A DNA stretch of 64,000 nt from an uncultured Actinomycetes bacterium (GTDB lineage Bacteria > Actinomycetota > Actinomycetes > Nanopelagicales > Nanopelagicaceae). Location of the stretch: the NCBI GenBank assembly GCA_903850565.1, contig CAINLV010000029.1, positions 1 through 64,000 on the forward strand, read 5' to 3'. Under the pieces are notes generated by a model, which was not told where the DNA came from, made no database searches, and saw only the letters and a program-made list of their open reading frames with translations. Of the stretch, positions 33,609 through 40,540 are shown piece by piece; position 1 is the stretch's first letter; each line of letters starts with the position of its first letter. Both the position numbers and the translations under genes were made by a program.

Positions 33609-34376
33609 ATGGCCTTTCCAGGATCTGACCGAAAGTTAGTACTGCTCACTGGAGCAGCCTCTGGGATTGGTCGGGCAACCTGCCTTCGACTGGTCGCCGA
33701 AGGATGCGATCTTTTTATTATTGACCGAGATGGTCCTGGTTTGGAAGAGACGAAAAAACGCGCGGAAGCGTTAGGCGCCACTGTAAAAACTCATCAGATT
33801 GATCTTTCTGAACCAGCTGCAGTGTTGGAAGAGATGCAGCCAATCATTGACCAATTCGAAATCGACTATTTAGTCAACGATGCTGGGCTTGGATTCGCTC
33901 GGACCACGGAACAAACCACCTTGGCTGAATGGGATCTGACCTTCAACGTCAATATCACCGCCACTTTCCTCTTCTGCAAAATGGTCTTGCCGCAAATGTT
34001 GGCCCGTGGCGCAGGTGCCATTGTTAACGTCGCTTCGGCTGGTGCCATTGTTGGTTTGAAAAACCGCGTGGCATATTGCGCATCGAAGGCAGCAGTCGTT
34101 GGCCTCACCCGTTGTATTGCGGCCGACCATGCGACTCAAGGCATTCGGATTAACGCCATTGCCCCGGGAACAGTCGGCTCAGAGTGGATTGAGAAGATTC
34201 TTTCCGATGTTCCAGATCCAGTAGCCACCAGAAAGATGATGGAAGCCCGCCAGTTGGATGGCAAAATGGGAACCCCAGAGGAAATTGCCGAAGGAATTAA
34301 TTTCTTGCTCAGTCCTGCGGCTCGTTTTGTGAATGGATCGGTCTTCGTCATGGATGGTGGGTTAACTGCTGTATGA
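33609..34376 (+). CDS. Short-chain dehydrogenase/reductase (SDR 6)
   Basis: A 255-residue SDR with TGAASGIG near residues 15-22, VNDAGLG in the usual NNAG place, active-site YCASKAAVVGL near 156, and FVMDGGLTAV at the end. It starts 3 bp after the FAH gene and its stop overlaps the aldolase start (ATGA). In the L-rhamnonate and L-fuconate routes an SDR oxidises the 2-keto-3-deoxy acid to the 2,4-diketo acid cut by a FAH-family hydrolase, so this pairing is suggestive. The Asn-to-Asp change in NNAG is worth noting. Confidence 0.88.
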   Translation: MAFPGSDRKLVLLTGAASGIGRATCLRLVAEGCDLFIIDRDGPGLEETKKRAEALGATVKTHQIDLSEPAAVLEEMQPIIDQFEIDYLVNDAGLGFARTTEQTTLAEWDLTFNVNITATFLFCKMVLPQMLARGAGAIVNVASAGAIVGLKNRVAYCASKAAVVGLTRCIAADHATQGIRINAIAPGTVGSEWIEKILSDVPDPVATRKMMEARQLDGKMGTPEEIAEGINFLLSPAARFVNGSVFVMDGGLTAV

Positions 34377-34984
34377 GTGAGTCAAAATACAATTCTGGAG
34401 TAGTCGCCGTTATCCGCACGGAGAACCCACAACATGCATTAAACCTAGGCCGGGCATTTGCCGACACTGCCATTTCGGCCATTGAAGTCACCATGACTGT
34501 TCCGGATGCGTTGCGCGTCATTCAGACTTTGGTGGATGAAGGAATCGAAAGAGTGGGTGCGGGAACCGTTCGAACTATTGAACAAGTCAAAGAACTTAAG
34601 CGCATAGGTGGAACTTTTGTTGTCTCTCCGCATCTGGAAGAAGCAATCGTGAAGACCGCTGTAGACCTAGGTTTAGCAGTTACTCCCGGGACTATGACTC
34701 CTTCGGAAATTGTCCAGGCGATAAATTGGGGAGCCACCTCACAAAAGGTTTTTCCTGTTTCACTTGTTGGTGGTCAAGCATTCGTGAAAGCGGTCTTAGA
34801 GCCATTGCCCGATGCCCGATTAGTAGTTTCTGGTGGCGTCCAACCTGAAGAAGTCCAAGATTATCTAAAACTAGGCTGCGTCGGCGTCTGCATGGGCGGA
34901 GCATTATGGACTCCTGAAATCGCGGACACTGGAGATATCGCTGCGATTCGTGCCTACGCATTAACTGCTCTATCTAGAATGTAA
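34373..34984 (+). CDS. KDPG/KHG-type aldolase (Eda family)
   Basis: The 203-residue class I aldolase has the full Eda active site: E38 in IEVTMTVP, T65 in GAGTV and the Schiff-base K125 in SQKVFP. It also has PGTMTPSEIVQA and the phosphate-site region VVSGGVQPE ... GVCMGGALW. It cleaves 2-keto-3-deoxy-(phospho)aldonates or 4-hydroxy-2-oxoglutarate to pyruvate and an aldehyde. Placed between SDR 6 (4-bp overlap) and the LldD-like gene (2-bp gap), it offers a second exit for the same keto-deoxy acid. Whether it needs a phosphorylated substrate cannot be read here. Confidence 0.9.
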   Translation: MSESKYNSGVVAVIRTENPQHALNLGRAFADTAISAIEVTMTVPDALRVIQTLVDEGIERVGAGTVRTIEQVKELKRIGGTFVVSPHLEEAIVKTAVDLGLAVTPGTMTPSEIVQAINWGATSQKVFPVSLVGGQAFVKAVLEPLPDARLVVSGGVQPEEVQDYLKLGCVGVCMGGALWTPEIADTGDIAAIRAYALTALSRM

Positions 34985-34986
34985 CC

Positions 34987-36201
34987 ATGCAACGACGATT
35001 CCCCAGGCCATGGGAAATTCGGCGTCTGGTTAAATTTCGCAAATTTATTTGGAATGGCAAGGTCCGCCGGTTATCGCGGGCCATGACTATTGAAGACCTT
35101 CGCAAGCTAGCAAAAAAGCGCACTCCCAAAGGTCAATTCGATTATGTCGAGGGCGGTTCCGAAGCCGAAATTACCTTGCAGCGAAATTTAGATTATTTTC
35201 AAAAAGTTCAATTTAGTCCACACGTTCTAAGAGATATCTCCGCAATTGATCTCTCTTCCCAATTATTAGGAGAAGCAACCGACCTTCCCTTTGGCTTTGC
35301 CCCTACTGGTTACACCCGAATGATGCATGTAGCCGGAGAAGTTGCAGTCAGCAGCGCAGCCGCCAAAGCCAAAATCCCATATGTGCTTTCCACGATGGGC
35401 ACCACTTCCATGTCAGAACTTGCCAACGAAGTGAAGCATGGAAACAACTGGTTTCAACTTTATCTTTGGAAAGATCGTGAGAAAAGTCTTAAGTTCTTGG
35501 CAGATGCCAGAAGTGCAGGAGTAGAAACTTTAGTGCTTACGGTTGATGTCCCCCGCACCAGCCGGCGACTTCGCGATGTCCGCAACGGTCTAACCATTCC
35601 TCCAACAATCACATTGAAGACTTTCCTTAATACCTTAACGAGATTTGGTTGGCTTAAAGATTTTCTCTCTACTGAGCCGCTGACCTTTGCTTCCTTCGCT
35701 GACTATCACGGCACAATCGCCGACCTTTCCAATTCCATGTTCGACCCCACTAACACATTTGAAGATCTGAAGTGGCTTCGAAATGAGTGGAGTGGCAATC
35801 TCGTCATTAAGGGAGTGCAACGCTCCGACGATGTTCGAAAAGCTATTGATGCCGGCGTTAACGCAGTCTGGCTTTCCAATCACGGTGGTCGTCAATTAGA
35901 TCGTTCGCCCTCTCCTATGGAACTTCTTCCCGAAATGATTTCGCGTTTCGGAGAAGAGATAGATTTCTATGTAGATGGTGGCATTACCTCTGGCGCCGAT
36001 ATCGTCACCGCGATTGCACTTGGGGCCAAATACGCATTCGTAGGGCGTGCCTATTTATATGGCTTAATGGCGGGCGGAGAAGCCGGCGTGGATCGCGCCA
36101 TTGAAATCTTAAGAACGGAAATGATGCAAACCATGATTTTCCTGGGGGCATCGAGCCTTCAAGAACTTACTCCAGACCTCATTCATCCACGATCACACTA
36201 A
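34987..36201 (+). CDS. FMN-dependent alpha-hydroxyacid dehydrogenase (L-lactate dehydrogenase-like)
   Basis: The 404-residue TIM-barrel flavoenzyme has APTGYTRMMH and LSTMGTTSM (FMN binding), FQLYLWKDRE, LTVDVPRTSRRLRDVRNG, the FMN lysine in LVIKGVQ, and the catalytic SNHGGRQLD histidine and arginine. It oxidises L-lactate or similar L-2-hydroxy acids to 2-oxo acids. The N-terminal RFPRPWEIRRLVKFRK extension is also found in actinobacterial LldD/MftD-type members and supports the ATG at 34987, which lies 2 bp after the aldolase stop without a clear ribosome binding site (coupled translation). L-lactate is the product expected from a 2,4-diketo deoxysugar acid, which would explain its place. 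Confidence 0.9.
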   Translation: MQRRFPRPWEIRRLVKFRKFIWNGKVRRLSRAMTIEDLRKLAKKRTPKGQFDYVEGGSEAEITLQRNLDYFQKVQFSPHVLRDISAIDLSSQLLGEATDLPFGFAPTGYTRMMHVAGEVAVSSAAAKAKIPYVLSTMGTTSMSELANEVKHGNNWFQLYLWKDREKSLKFLADARSAGVETLVLTVDVPRTSRRLRDVRNGLTIPPTITLKTFLNTLTRFGWLKDFLSTEPLTFASFADYHGTIADLSNSMFDPTNTFEDLKWLRNEWSGNLVIKGVQRSDDVRKAIDAGVNAVWLSNHGGRQLDRSPSPMELLPEMISRFGEEIDFYVDGGITSGADIVTAIALGAKYAFVGRAYLYGLMAGGEAGVDRAIEILRTEMMQTMIFLGASSLQELTPDLIHPRSH

Positions 36202-36216
36202 CCTGAAGGAAGCGCT

Positions 36217-36513
36217 ATGTCTGCTGAAAATATCTATTTGATCATGACCTACGAAGTCGCTCCAGAAAACCACAGCGCCTTCGTTACCGCCTTTAATAAG
36301 TTGATCGTCAAGAGTCTCACCGAAGACGATGGCTGCATGTGGTACTCCATGACAAAGAGCACCGAAACTGAAAACACTTTTAAGTTGATTGAACGATGGC
36401 GCGATCAAGCATCCTTGGATGCTCACTCAACTTCGCCTTCTATGGATCCCTATCGCGCCGAAATCGGTCCACTGGTTGGCACTGCCCATAAAGAAGTTCT
36501 TACTGCGGTTTAG
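36217..36513 (+). CDS. ABM-domain (YgiN-like) small protein
   Basis: A 98-residue ferredoxin-fold protein of the antibiotic-biosynthesis-monooxygenase (ABM) superfamily: IYLIMTYEVAPENHSAFVTAFNKL, EDDGCMWYSM, FKLIERWRDQASLDAHSTSPSM. YgiN-type relatives are quinol monooxygenases, and related folds act as sugar mutarotases, so the function is open. It is the last gene of the FAH-SDR-aldolase-LldD operon (15-bp gap, GAAGGA ribosome binding site) and overlaps the convergent YitT-like gene by 4 bp. Confidence 0.82.
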   Translation: MSAENIYLIMTYEVAPENHSAFVTAFNKLIVKSLTEDDGCMWYSMTKSTETENTFKLIERWRDQASLDAHSTSPSMDPYRAEIGPLVGTAHKEVLTAV

Positions 36514-37193
36514 TTTCCCAAGATCCCGATCATATTTAGCCAGATCGCTAATGATCCGCCGACAAACAACGAAACCAAGATTGTTCCGATTCCAAATTTG
36601 CCACCCAACAAAATACCCACGGCTAAAACCGTGACTTCAATGCTTAGGCGAATTCGGCTGATACTCACGCCGTATTTTTCATTCACTCCAATGGCTAAGC
36701 CATCGCGAGGACCCAATCCAAGTCGACAGGTAATGTAAAGGGCCCCGCCGCCACCGCCTAGAAGGATTGCGCAGAAGATATAGAGCCCTTGAAGAAACGG
36801 TTTGCCATTAACATCTGGAAAGATGGCATAGCCAACATCCACGGCCACAGCGGTCACCACGATATTAAGAATCGTCCCGATGCCTGGCCTCTGTTTGATA
36901 GGAATCCAGAGCAGAAAGACGACAGTGCTAATGAGAAAAGTTGCACTTCCCACCGTGATATCTAGATGGCGCGAAAGCCCATCGGCAAAAACCGTCCAAG
37001 ACGAGGATCCCAGGTGTGCGTGCAGTAATAGTGAGTTCGCAAAGCCCATCATGAGCAGACCAGCCATCAAGATGCAGAACCTGGAGAAGTTCATTGACCA
37101 GCGATTTGGAGCCGCCCAGATGGTAGCTGGCACTGAATGCGAGGGTCGGATGTACTTTCGAAAGAAATCCAAAACTAGTCGGGGCCTCTCCAT
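36510..37193 (-). CDS. YitT/YczE-family membrane protein
   Basis: The 227-residue protein has about five hydrophobic segments and Gly-rich loops characteristic of the YczE/YitT (DUF161-like) family: LMMGFANSLLLHAHLGSSSWTVFADGLS, VDVGYAIFPD, GGGGALYITCRLGLGPRDGLAIG. The substrate is unknown. A CTGTTAACAA operator-like site lies 34 bp upstream of the start, as in the GntR-type sites of the catabolic genes, which hints at a transporter of the same pathway. The ribosome binding site is weak, so the exact start is uncertain. Confidence 0.75.
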   Translation of the reverse strand: MERPRLVLDFFRKYIRPSHSVPATIWAAPNRWSMNFSRFCILMAGLLMMGFANSLLLHAHLGSSSWTVFADGLSRHLDITVGSATFLISTVVFLLWIPIKQRPGIGTILNIVVTAVAVDVGYAIFPDVNGKPFLQGLYIFCAILLGGGGGALYITCRLGLGPRDGLAIGVNEKYGVSISRIRLSIEVTVLAVGILLGGKFGIGTILVSLFVGGSLAIWLNMIGILGN

Positions 37194-37226
37194 TGGGAAG
37201 GTGCCAGCCTAGCCGATTTCAGATTA

Positions 37227-37236
37227 CTGTTAACAA
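37227..37236. promoter_or_regulatory. Operator-like palindrome upstream of the YitT-like gene
   Basis: CTGTTAACAA contains the perfect palindrome TGTTAACA and differs by one base from the site in front of gntR. It lies between the YitT-like gene and tRNA-Glu, in the promoter position of the former. Confidence 0.5.
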
Positions 37237-37312
37237 TTCAAGGATGTCCGGTCCCGATCAAAGTGGTTTTACCTTGGCCCCGCTCTCCGATACCCTTACC
37301 CTCTGTTCTTAC

Positions 37313-37385
37313 GTCCCCATCGTCTAGAGGCCTAGGACATCGCCCTTTCACGGCGGTAACACGGGTTCGAACCCCGTTGGGGGCA
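37313..37385 (+). tRNA. tRNA-Glu (anticodon UUC)
   Basis: A 73-nt cloverleaf starts GTCCCCA and ends TGGGGGC plus discriminator A. The anticodon loop CTTTCAC lies in a TCGCC/GGCGG stem, giving UUC (Glu). The T-arm is ACGGG-TTCGAAC-CCCGT. CCA is not encoded. Confidence 0.97.
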
Positions 37386-37387
37386 CG

Positions 37388-37414
37388 AAAACCAAGCGGT
37401 TTTCCGTTGGTTTT
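37388..37414 (+). terminator. Hairpin after tRNA-Glu
   Basis: AAAACCAA (37388-37395) and TTGGTTTT (37407-37414) are perfectly complementary around an 11-nt loop directly after the tRNA. A second hairpin, GAAGGG-TTTA-CCCTTC, follows at 37427-37442. Together they fit a transcription end or processing site. Confidence 0.6.
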
Positions 37415-37426
37415 AAGGCATTGCAT

Positions 37427-37442
37427 GAAGGGTTTACCCTTC
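37427..37442. repeat. Small inverted repeat between tRNA-Glu and tRNA-Asp
   Basis: GAAGGGTTTACCCTTC is a perfect 6-bp stem with a TTTA loop. No T-run follows, so it may be a processing element rather than a terminator. Confidence 0.4.
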
Positions 37443-37490
37443 GTGTTAGAGGAAACTGTAGGTAGAGCAATCTGCCGGAAACCTCGGTTA

Positions 37491-37564
37491 GGCCCAGTAG
37501 CGCAGTTGGTTAGCGCGCCGCCCTGTCACGGCGGAGGTCGCGAGTTCAAGTCTCGTCTGGGTCG
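37491..37564 (+). tRNA. tRNA-Asp (anticodon GUC)
   Basis: A 74-nt cloverleaf starts GGCCCAG and ends CTGGGTC plus discriminator G. The anticodon loop CTGTCAC in a CCGCC/GGCGG stem gives GUC (Asp). The T-arm is CGCGAG-TTCAAGT-CTCGT. CCA is not encoded. Confidence 0.96.
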
Positions 37565-37565
37565 C

Positions 37566-37599
37566 AAAAAGAAAACCCCCGAAAGGGGGACTTCTTTTT
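37566..37599. terminator. Hairpin between tRNA-Asp and tRNA-Phe
   Basis: AAAAAGAA-aa-CCCCC and GGGGG-ac-TTCTTTTT pair through a GAAA tetraloop, a long stem interrupted only by a 2-nt mismatch and ending in TTTTT. It is a good intrinsic terminator for tRNA-Asp. Confidence 0.75.
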
Positions 37600-37602
37600 G
37601 TT

Positions 37603-37676
37603 GGCTGGGTAGCTCAGTTGGTACGAGCGCGCGACTGAAAATCGTGAGGTCGACGGTTCGATCCCGTCCCCAGCCA
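37603..37676 (+). tRNA. tRNA-Phe (anticodon GAA)
   Basis: A 74-nt cloverleaf starts GGCTGGG and ends CCCAGCC plus discriminator A. The anticodon loop CTGAAAA in a CGCGA/TCGTG stem gives GAA (Phe). The T-arm is GACGG-TTCGATC-CCGTC. CCA is not encoded. Confidence 0.96.
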
Positions 37677-37718
37677 CTTAGTTTCCCTACATACTTTTTT
37701 TCCAGCAACCTTCAAGAT

Positions 37719-37730
37719 TAGGCTCGGTGC
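37719..37730 (+). promoter_or_regulatory. Leaderless promoter -10 box of the DUF3352 gene
   Basis: TAGGCT (37719-37724) lies exactly 6 nt before the ATG at 37731. No ribosome binding site is present. Confidence 0.55.
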
Positions 37731-39230
37731 ATGAGCCCAACTGAAGAGAACTTCTCCGATAGTGAAAATGTTGAAGGCAACCCTGATTCGACCTTGCTCG
37801 AGGATGGTCAACTAGCTGAAATAGCGCCTTCGAAGTCGCATCGAAATAAAATCATCGCAGTTCTTGCTGGGTTGGCGCTTGTCGTCGTAATCGCAGGTGC
37901 GTGGGCATTCACACAACTATCTGGTGGCGGAAAGCAACCAGAAGAATTCCTCCCCTATGACACTGTTGCCTTTGCAAAAGTGGATTTGAATCCAAGTGCG
38001 GCGCAGAAAATTGATTTCATTCGTTTTATCTCTCAGTTCCATCATTCATTTAAGAATTTTAATTCTGGCGACCCTGTCGGTTCCATCGTTAAATCGTTAA
38101 ACGTCAAAGGAACTACTAATTGGGATCAGATAAAGCCGTGGATTGGAAATAGATTTGCTGTTGCCGGAGTTGATGGCCCAGATGGAGTAGCACCCGTTGG
38201 AATCTTGGCGGTTTCAAATCAATCGGAGATGGCTTACTACTTTGCTAAACATGCCACTGGCATCAAATACATCTATAAATCTGGGTATGTGCTAATTGCA
38301 GATAGCCAAGGAGTCCTAGACATACTTGCTGCTGCCCCCAAACATCTTTCCGAAAACCAAACTTTTACGGCCGATGTAAAAGCACTTGGTATTTCTCCGG
38401 TTGTTCTCGCGTGGGCCGACGTAAAACAGCTAGCTAAATCGGGAACTGCCGCTTTGGATTCTCTGACACAAGATGCCGGTATTAGCTCGCTTAATGGAGC
38501 CATTGATAAGTTACAAGGACGTCTGGTTTTTGGAGTTCATTTCACTCCCAAATCTGTTTCGGCGGTATTTCTGACTCGGGATAGTGGACTCTCCGCTAAT
38601 ACATTCACCTCTAAGAGAACTGACCTTAGCAATCTGCCGTTAGATACTTTGGCTGGAATCAGCATTGCCGGACTTGGCGAGTCCATTGCCAAAGCCCTAG
38701 TGGATAATGGTCAATCCTCAACACTTTCCGATTTTGGTCTTTCTGTCGCAGAACTCAAGCAAATACTCAGTGGGCCGCTAACCATTGTGGTATTGCCCGG
38801 TGCTACTTCAAAGGAAACCCCATTGTTGGCGGTGAAATTGTCGCCTACACAGCCGGCCCAAGCAATCAAAATAGTTCGCAATTTAATCGATGGGAACTTC
38901 CTTCTCTCTGGCTTGGCATCGCAGATTAAGTTAGTTGGAAACGATATCTACATCGGGACTGATGCCAAGGCACTTGCAGCTGTCATCAAGTCAGTGAATG
39001 ACAGTAAGCAACATCTAAGTGACTCTGGTTCCTTCAAATCAGTAATACCTTCTCCTGGATTCTTTCAAGGATTCCTTAACATCAAAGACATACTTACCTA
39101 CATCAATTCCACTGGAAGTTTTAATGACCTAGGAGATCTGACGAATTTCTCATTCCTAGGTCTCAGTACTAGCGCTGACTCTTCTACGCCGGGCGGAACG
39201 AAAACTTTACTTAGTCTTTCGTTGAAGTAG
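37731..39230 (+). CDS. DUF3352-type membrane-anchored protein
   Basis: The 499-residue protein has a short acidic cytoplasmic N-terminus, one transmembrane helix (KIIAVLAGLALVVVIAGAWAF, about 45-65) and a large extracytoplasmic domain of the DUF3352 type (LPYDTVAFAKVDLNPSAAQKIDFIRF, repeated beta-rich segments, late FQGFLNIKDILTYI). The family is widespread in Actinobacteria and of unknown function. It starts a new unit after the tRNA cluster; the next gene follows after 50 bp with its own promoter. Confidence 0.8.
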   Translation: MSPTEENFSDSENVEGNPDSTLLEDGQLAEIAPSKSHRNKIIAVLAGLALVVVIAGAWAFTQLSGGGKQPEEFLPYDTVAFAKVDLNPSAAQKIDFIRFISQFHHSFKNFNSGDPVGSIVKSLNVKGTTNWDQIKPWIGNRFAVAGVDGPDGVAPVGILAVSNQSEMAYYFAKHATGIKYIYKSGYVLIADSQGVLDILAAAPKHLSENQTFTADVKALGISPVVLAWADVKQLAKSGTAALDSLTQDAGISSLNGAIDKLQGRLVFGVHFTPKSVSAVFLTRDSGLSANTFTSKRTDLSNLPLDTLAGISIAGLGESIAKALVDNGQSSTLSDFGLSVAELKQILSGPLTIVVLPGATSKETPLLAVKLSPTQPAQAIKIVRNLIDGNFLLSGLASQIKLVGNDIYIGTDAKALAAVIKSVNDSKQHLSDSGSFKSVIPSPGFFQGFLNIKDILTYINSTGSFNDLGDLTNFSFLGLSTSADSSTPGGTKTLLSLSLK

Positions 39231-39267
39231 GTTAATTACACGGATTGAAATTGCGTTGTTACTCGCC

Positions 39268-39280
39268 TAAAGTGTCGAGA
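39268..39280 (+). promoter_or_regulatory. Probable leaderless promoter of the AGE-family gene
   Basis: TAAAGT (39268-39273) is 7 nt before the ATG at 39281 and no ribosome binding site is visible, so this ATG is preferred over the upstream TTG at 39245. Confidence 0.4.
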
Positions 39281-40540
39281 ATGAGAACCAATAGCGATCT
39301 GGATGCAAGTGGCAGGACTATTTATGGCGAGGAATTTCTACTTGCCCAAGCACACTCTTTGCTCAACTTTGCTAAGGGTTCGGTCGCGGTCAATGGTGGT
39401 TTTGGATATCTAGATTCGGATGGTTCGGTAAATTCGGATATGCCCCGTGAGGCCTATGTTCAATGTCGGATGACCCAAATTTTTGGACTTGCGCATCTGC
39501 TGGGTTTGTCGGATTCCAAAGATTTAGTTGATTACGGGGTTCAATCCTTGCTCCAACTTTTTCAGGATACTTCCAGTGGTGGATTTTTCAATGCAATTGC
39601 TAATGATGGTCAAGCAGTTCCTGGAGACAAACTGGCTTACGATCACATGTTCGTTTTGTTGGCGGCGGCTACAGCCAAGGGAATTGGAAGTCCACGCGCG
39701 AACGAACTTTTCACTCTGATTGATGGAATTATTGAGAAGTACTTTTGGGACGAAGAATATTCACTCATGAAGAATGGATGGAGCCAGGACTTCTCTCGCC
39801 TGAATGGATACCGAGGAATAAATGCAAATATGCATGCAGTGGAAGCGCTGAGCGCTGCATACGATGTAACTGGAGATGAAAAGTTTCGAGATCGTGCCTA
39901 CCGAATCTGCAAGCGAGCTGTCGATGAATTCGCTCGCAATAACAACTGGTTCTTGCCAGAACACTTCAATGAGAAGTGGGTTCCAGATCCAGAATTTAAC
40001 GTCGACAATCCGGCAGATAAGTTCTGTCCATATGGCGTGACCATCGGGCACTTACTGGAGTGGTCTCGGTTGACGCTTCAAGTTGAAATTCAAATGGCAG
40101 GTTCTGGTGAAGATCTTTCGTGGATGAGGCAGGCAGCGATTGATTTGTATGCCACTGCCCGAAAATGCGGTTGGGCGATTGATGGCACCGACGGCTTTGT
40201 GTACACAATCGGCTGGGATGGAAAACCCCTCGTTAGGTCTCGAATGCACTGGGTGGTGGCCGAAGCCGCTATGACTGCTTACACGCTTTGGAAGATCACC
40301 GGCGATGATGCATACCTGTCAGATCACAACCAATATTGGCAATTTATTAGTAATCATCACATCGATAAAGGCGCTGGTTCTTGGCACCATGAAATTTCGC
40401 CAGATTTCCAGGTTGGCGAAGGTACTTGGTCCGGCAAGCCCGACGTCTACCATGCCTTCAATGCATGCGTGCTTCCGCTCTACTCCTTGGATGCAACATT
40501 CATTGGCACAGCGCTAAAGATCAACTCCGCAAACGATTAA
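39281..40540 (+). CDS. AGE-family sugar epimerase/isomerase
   Basis: About 419 residues of the N-acylglucosamine 2-epimerase (AGE) superfamily, an (alpha/alpha)6 barrel: MPREAYVQCRMTQIFGLAHLLG, YDHMFVLLAAATAKGIG, NANMHAVEALSAAYDVTGD with the first active-site histidine, CPYGVTIGHLLEWSRL with the second, and WVVAEAAMTAYTLWKITGDD. Members interconvert mannose and fructose, N-acylhexosamines or sulfoquinovose forms. Without the binding-site alignment, mannose isomerase is only a reasonable guess. It overlaps the convergent metY by 4 bp. Confidence 0.85.
   Translation: MRTNSDLDASGRTIYGEEFLLAQAHSLLNFAKGSVAVNGGFGYLDSDGSVNSDMPREAYVQCRMTQIFGLAHLLGLSDSKDLVDYGVQSLLQLFQDTSSGGFFNAIANDGQAVPGDKLAYDHMFVLLAAATAKGIGSPRANELFTLIDGIIEKYFWDEEYSLMKNGWSQDFSRLNGYRGINANMHAVEALSAAYDVTGDEKFRDRAYRICKRAVDEFARNNNWFLPEHFNEKWVPDPEFNVDNPADKFCPYGVTIGHLLEWSRLTLQVEIQMAGSGEDLSWMRQAAIDLYATARKCGWAIDGTDGFVYTIGWDGKPLVRSRMHWVVAEAAMTAYTLWKITGDDAYLSDHNQYWQFISNHHIDKGAGSWHHEISPDFQVGEGTWSGKPDVYHAFNACVLPLYSLDATFIGTALKINSAND

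Noticed and set aside
36217-36513. ABM protein as L-rhamnose mutarotase (RhaM)
   Set aside because: The fold is related, but the sequence (DDGCMWYSM, IERWRDQASLDAH) fits YgiN-type ABM proteins better, so no mutarotase claim is made.
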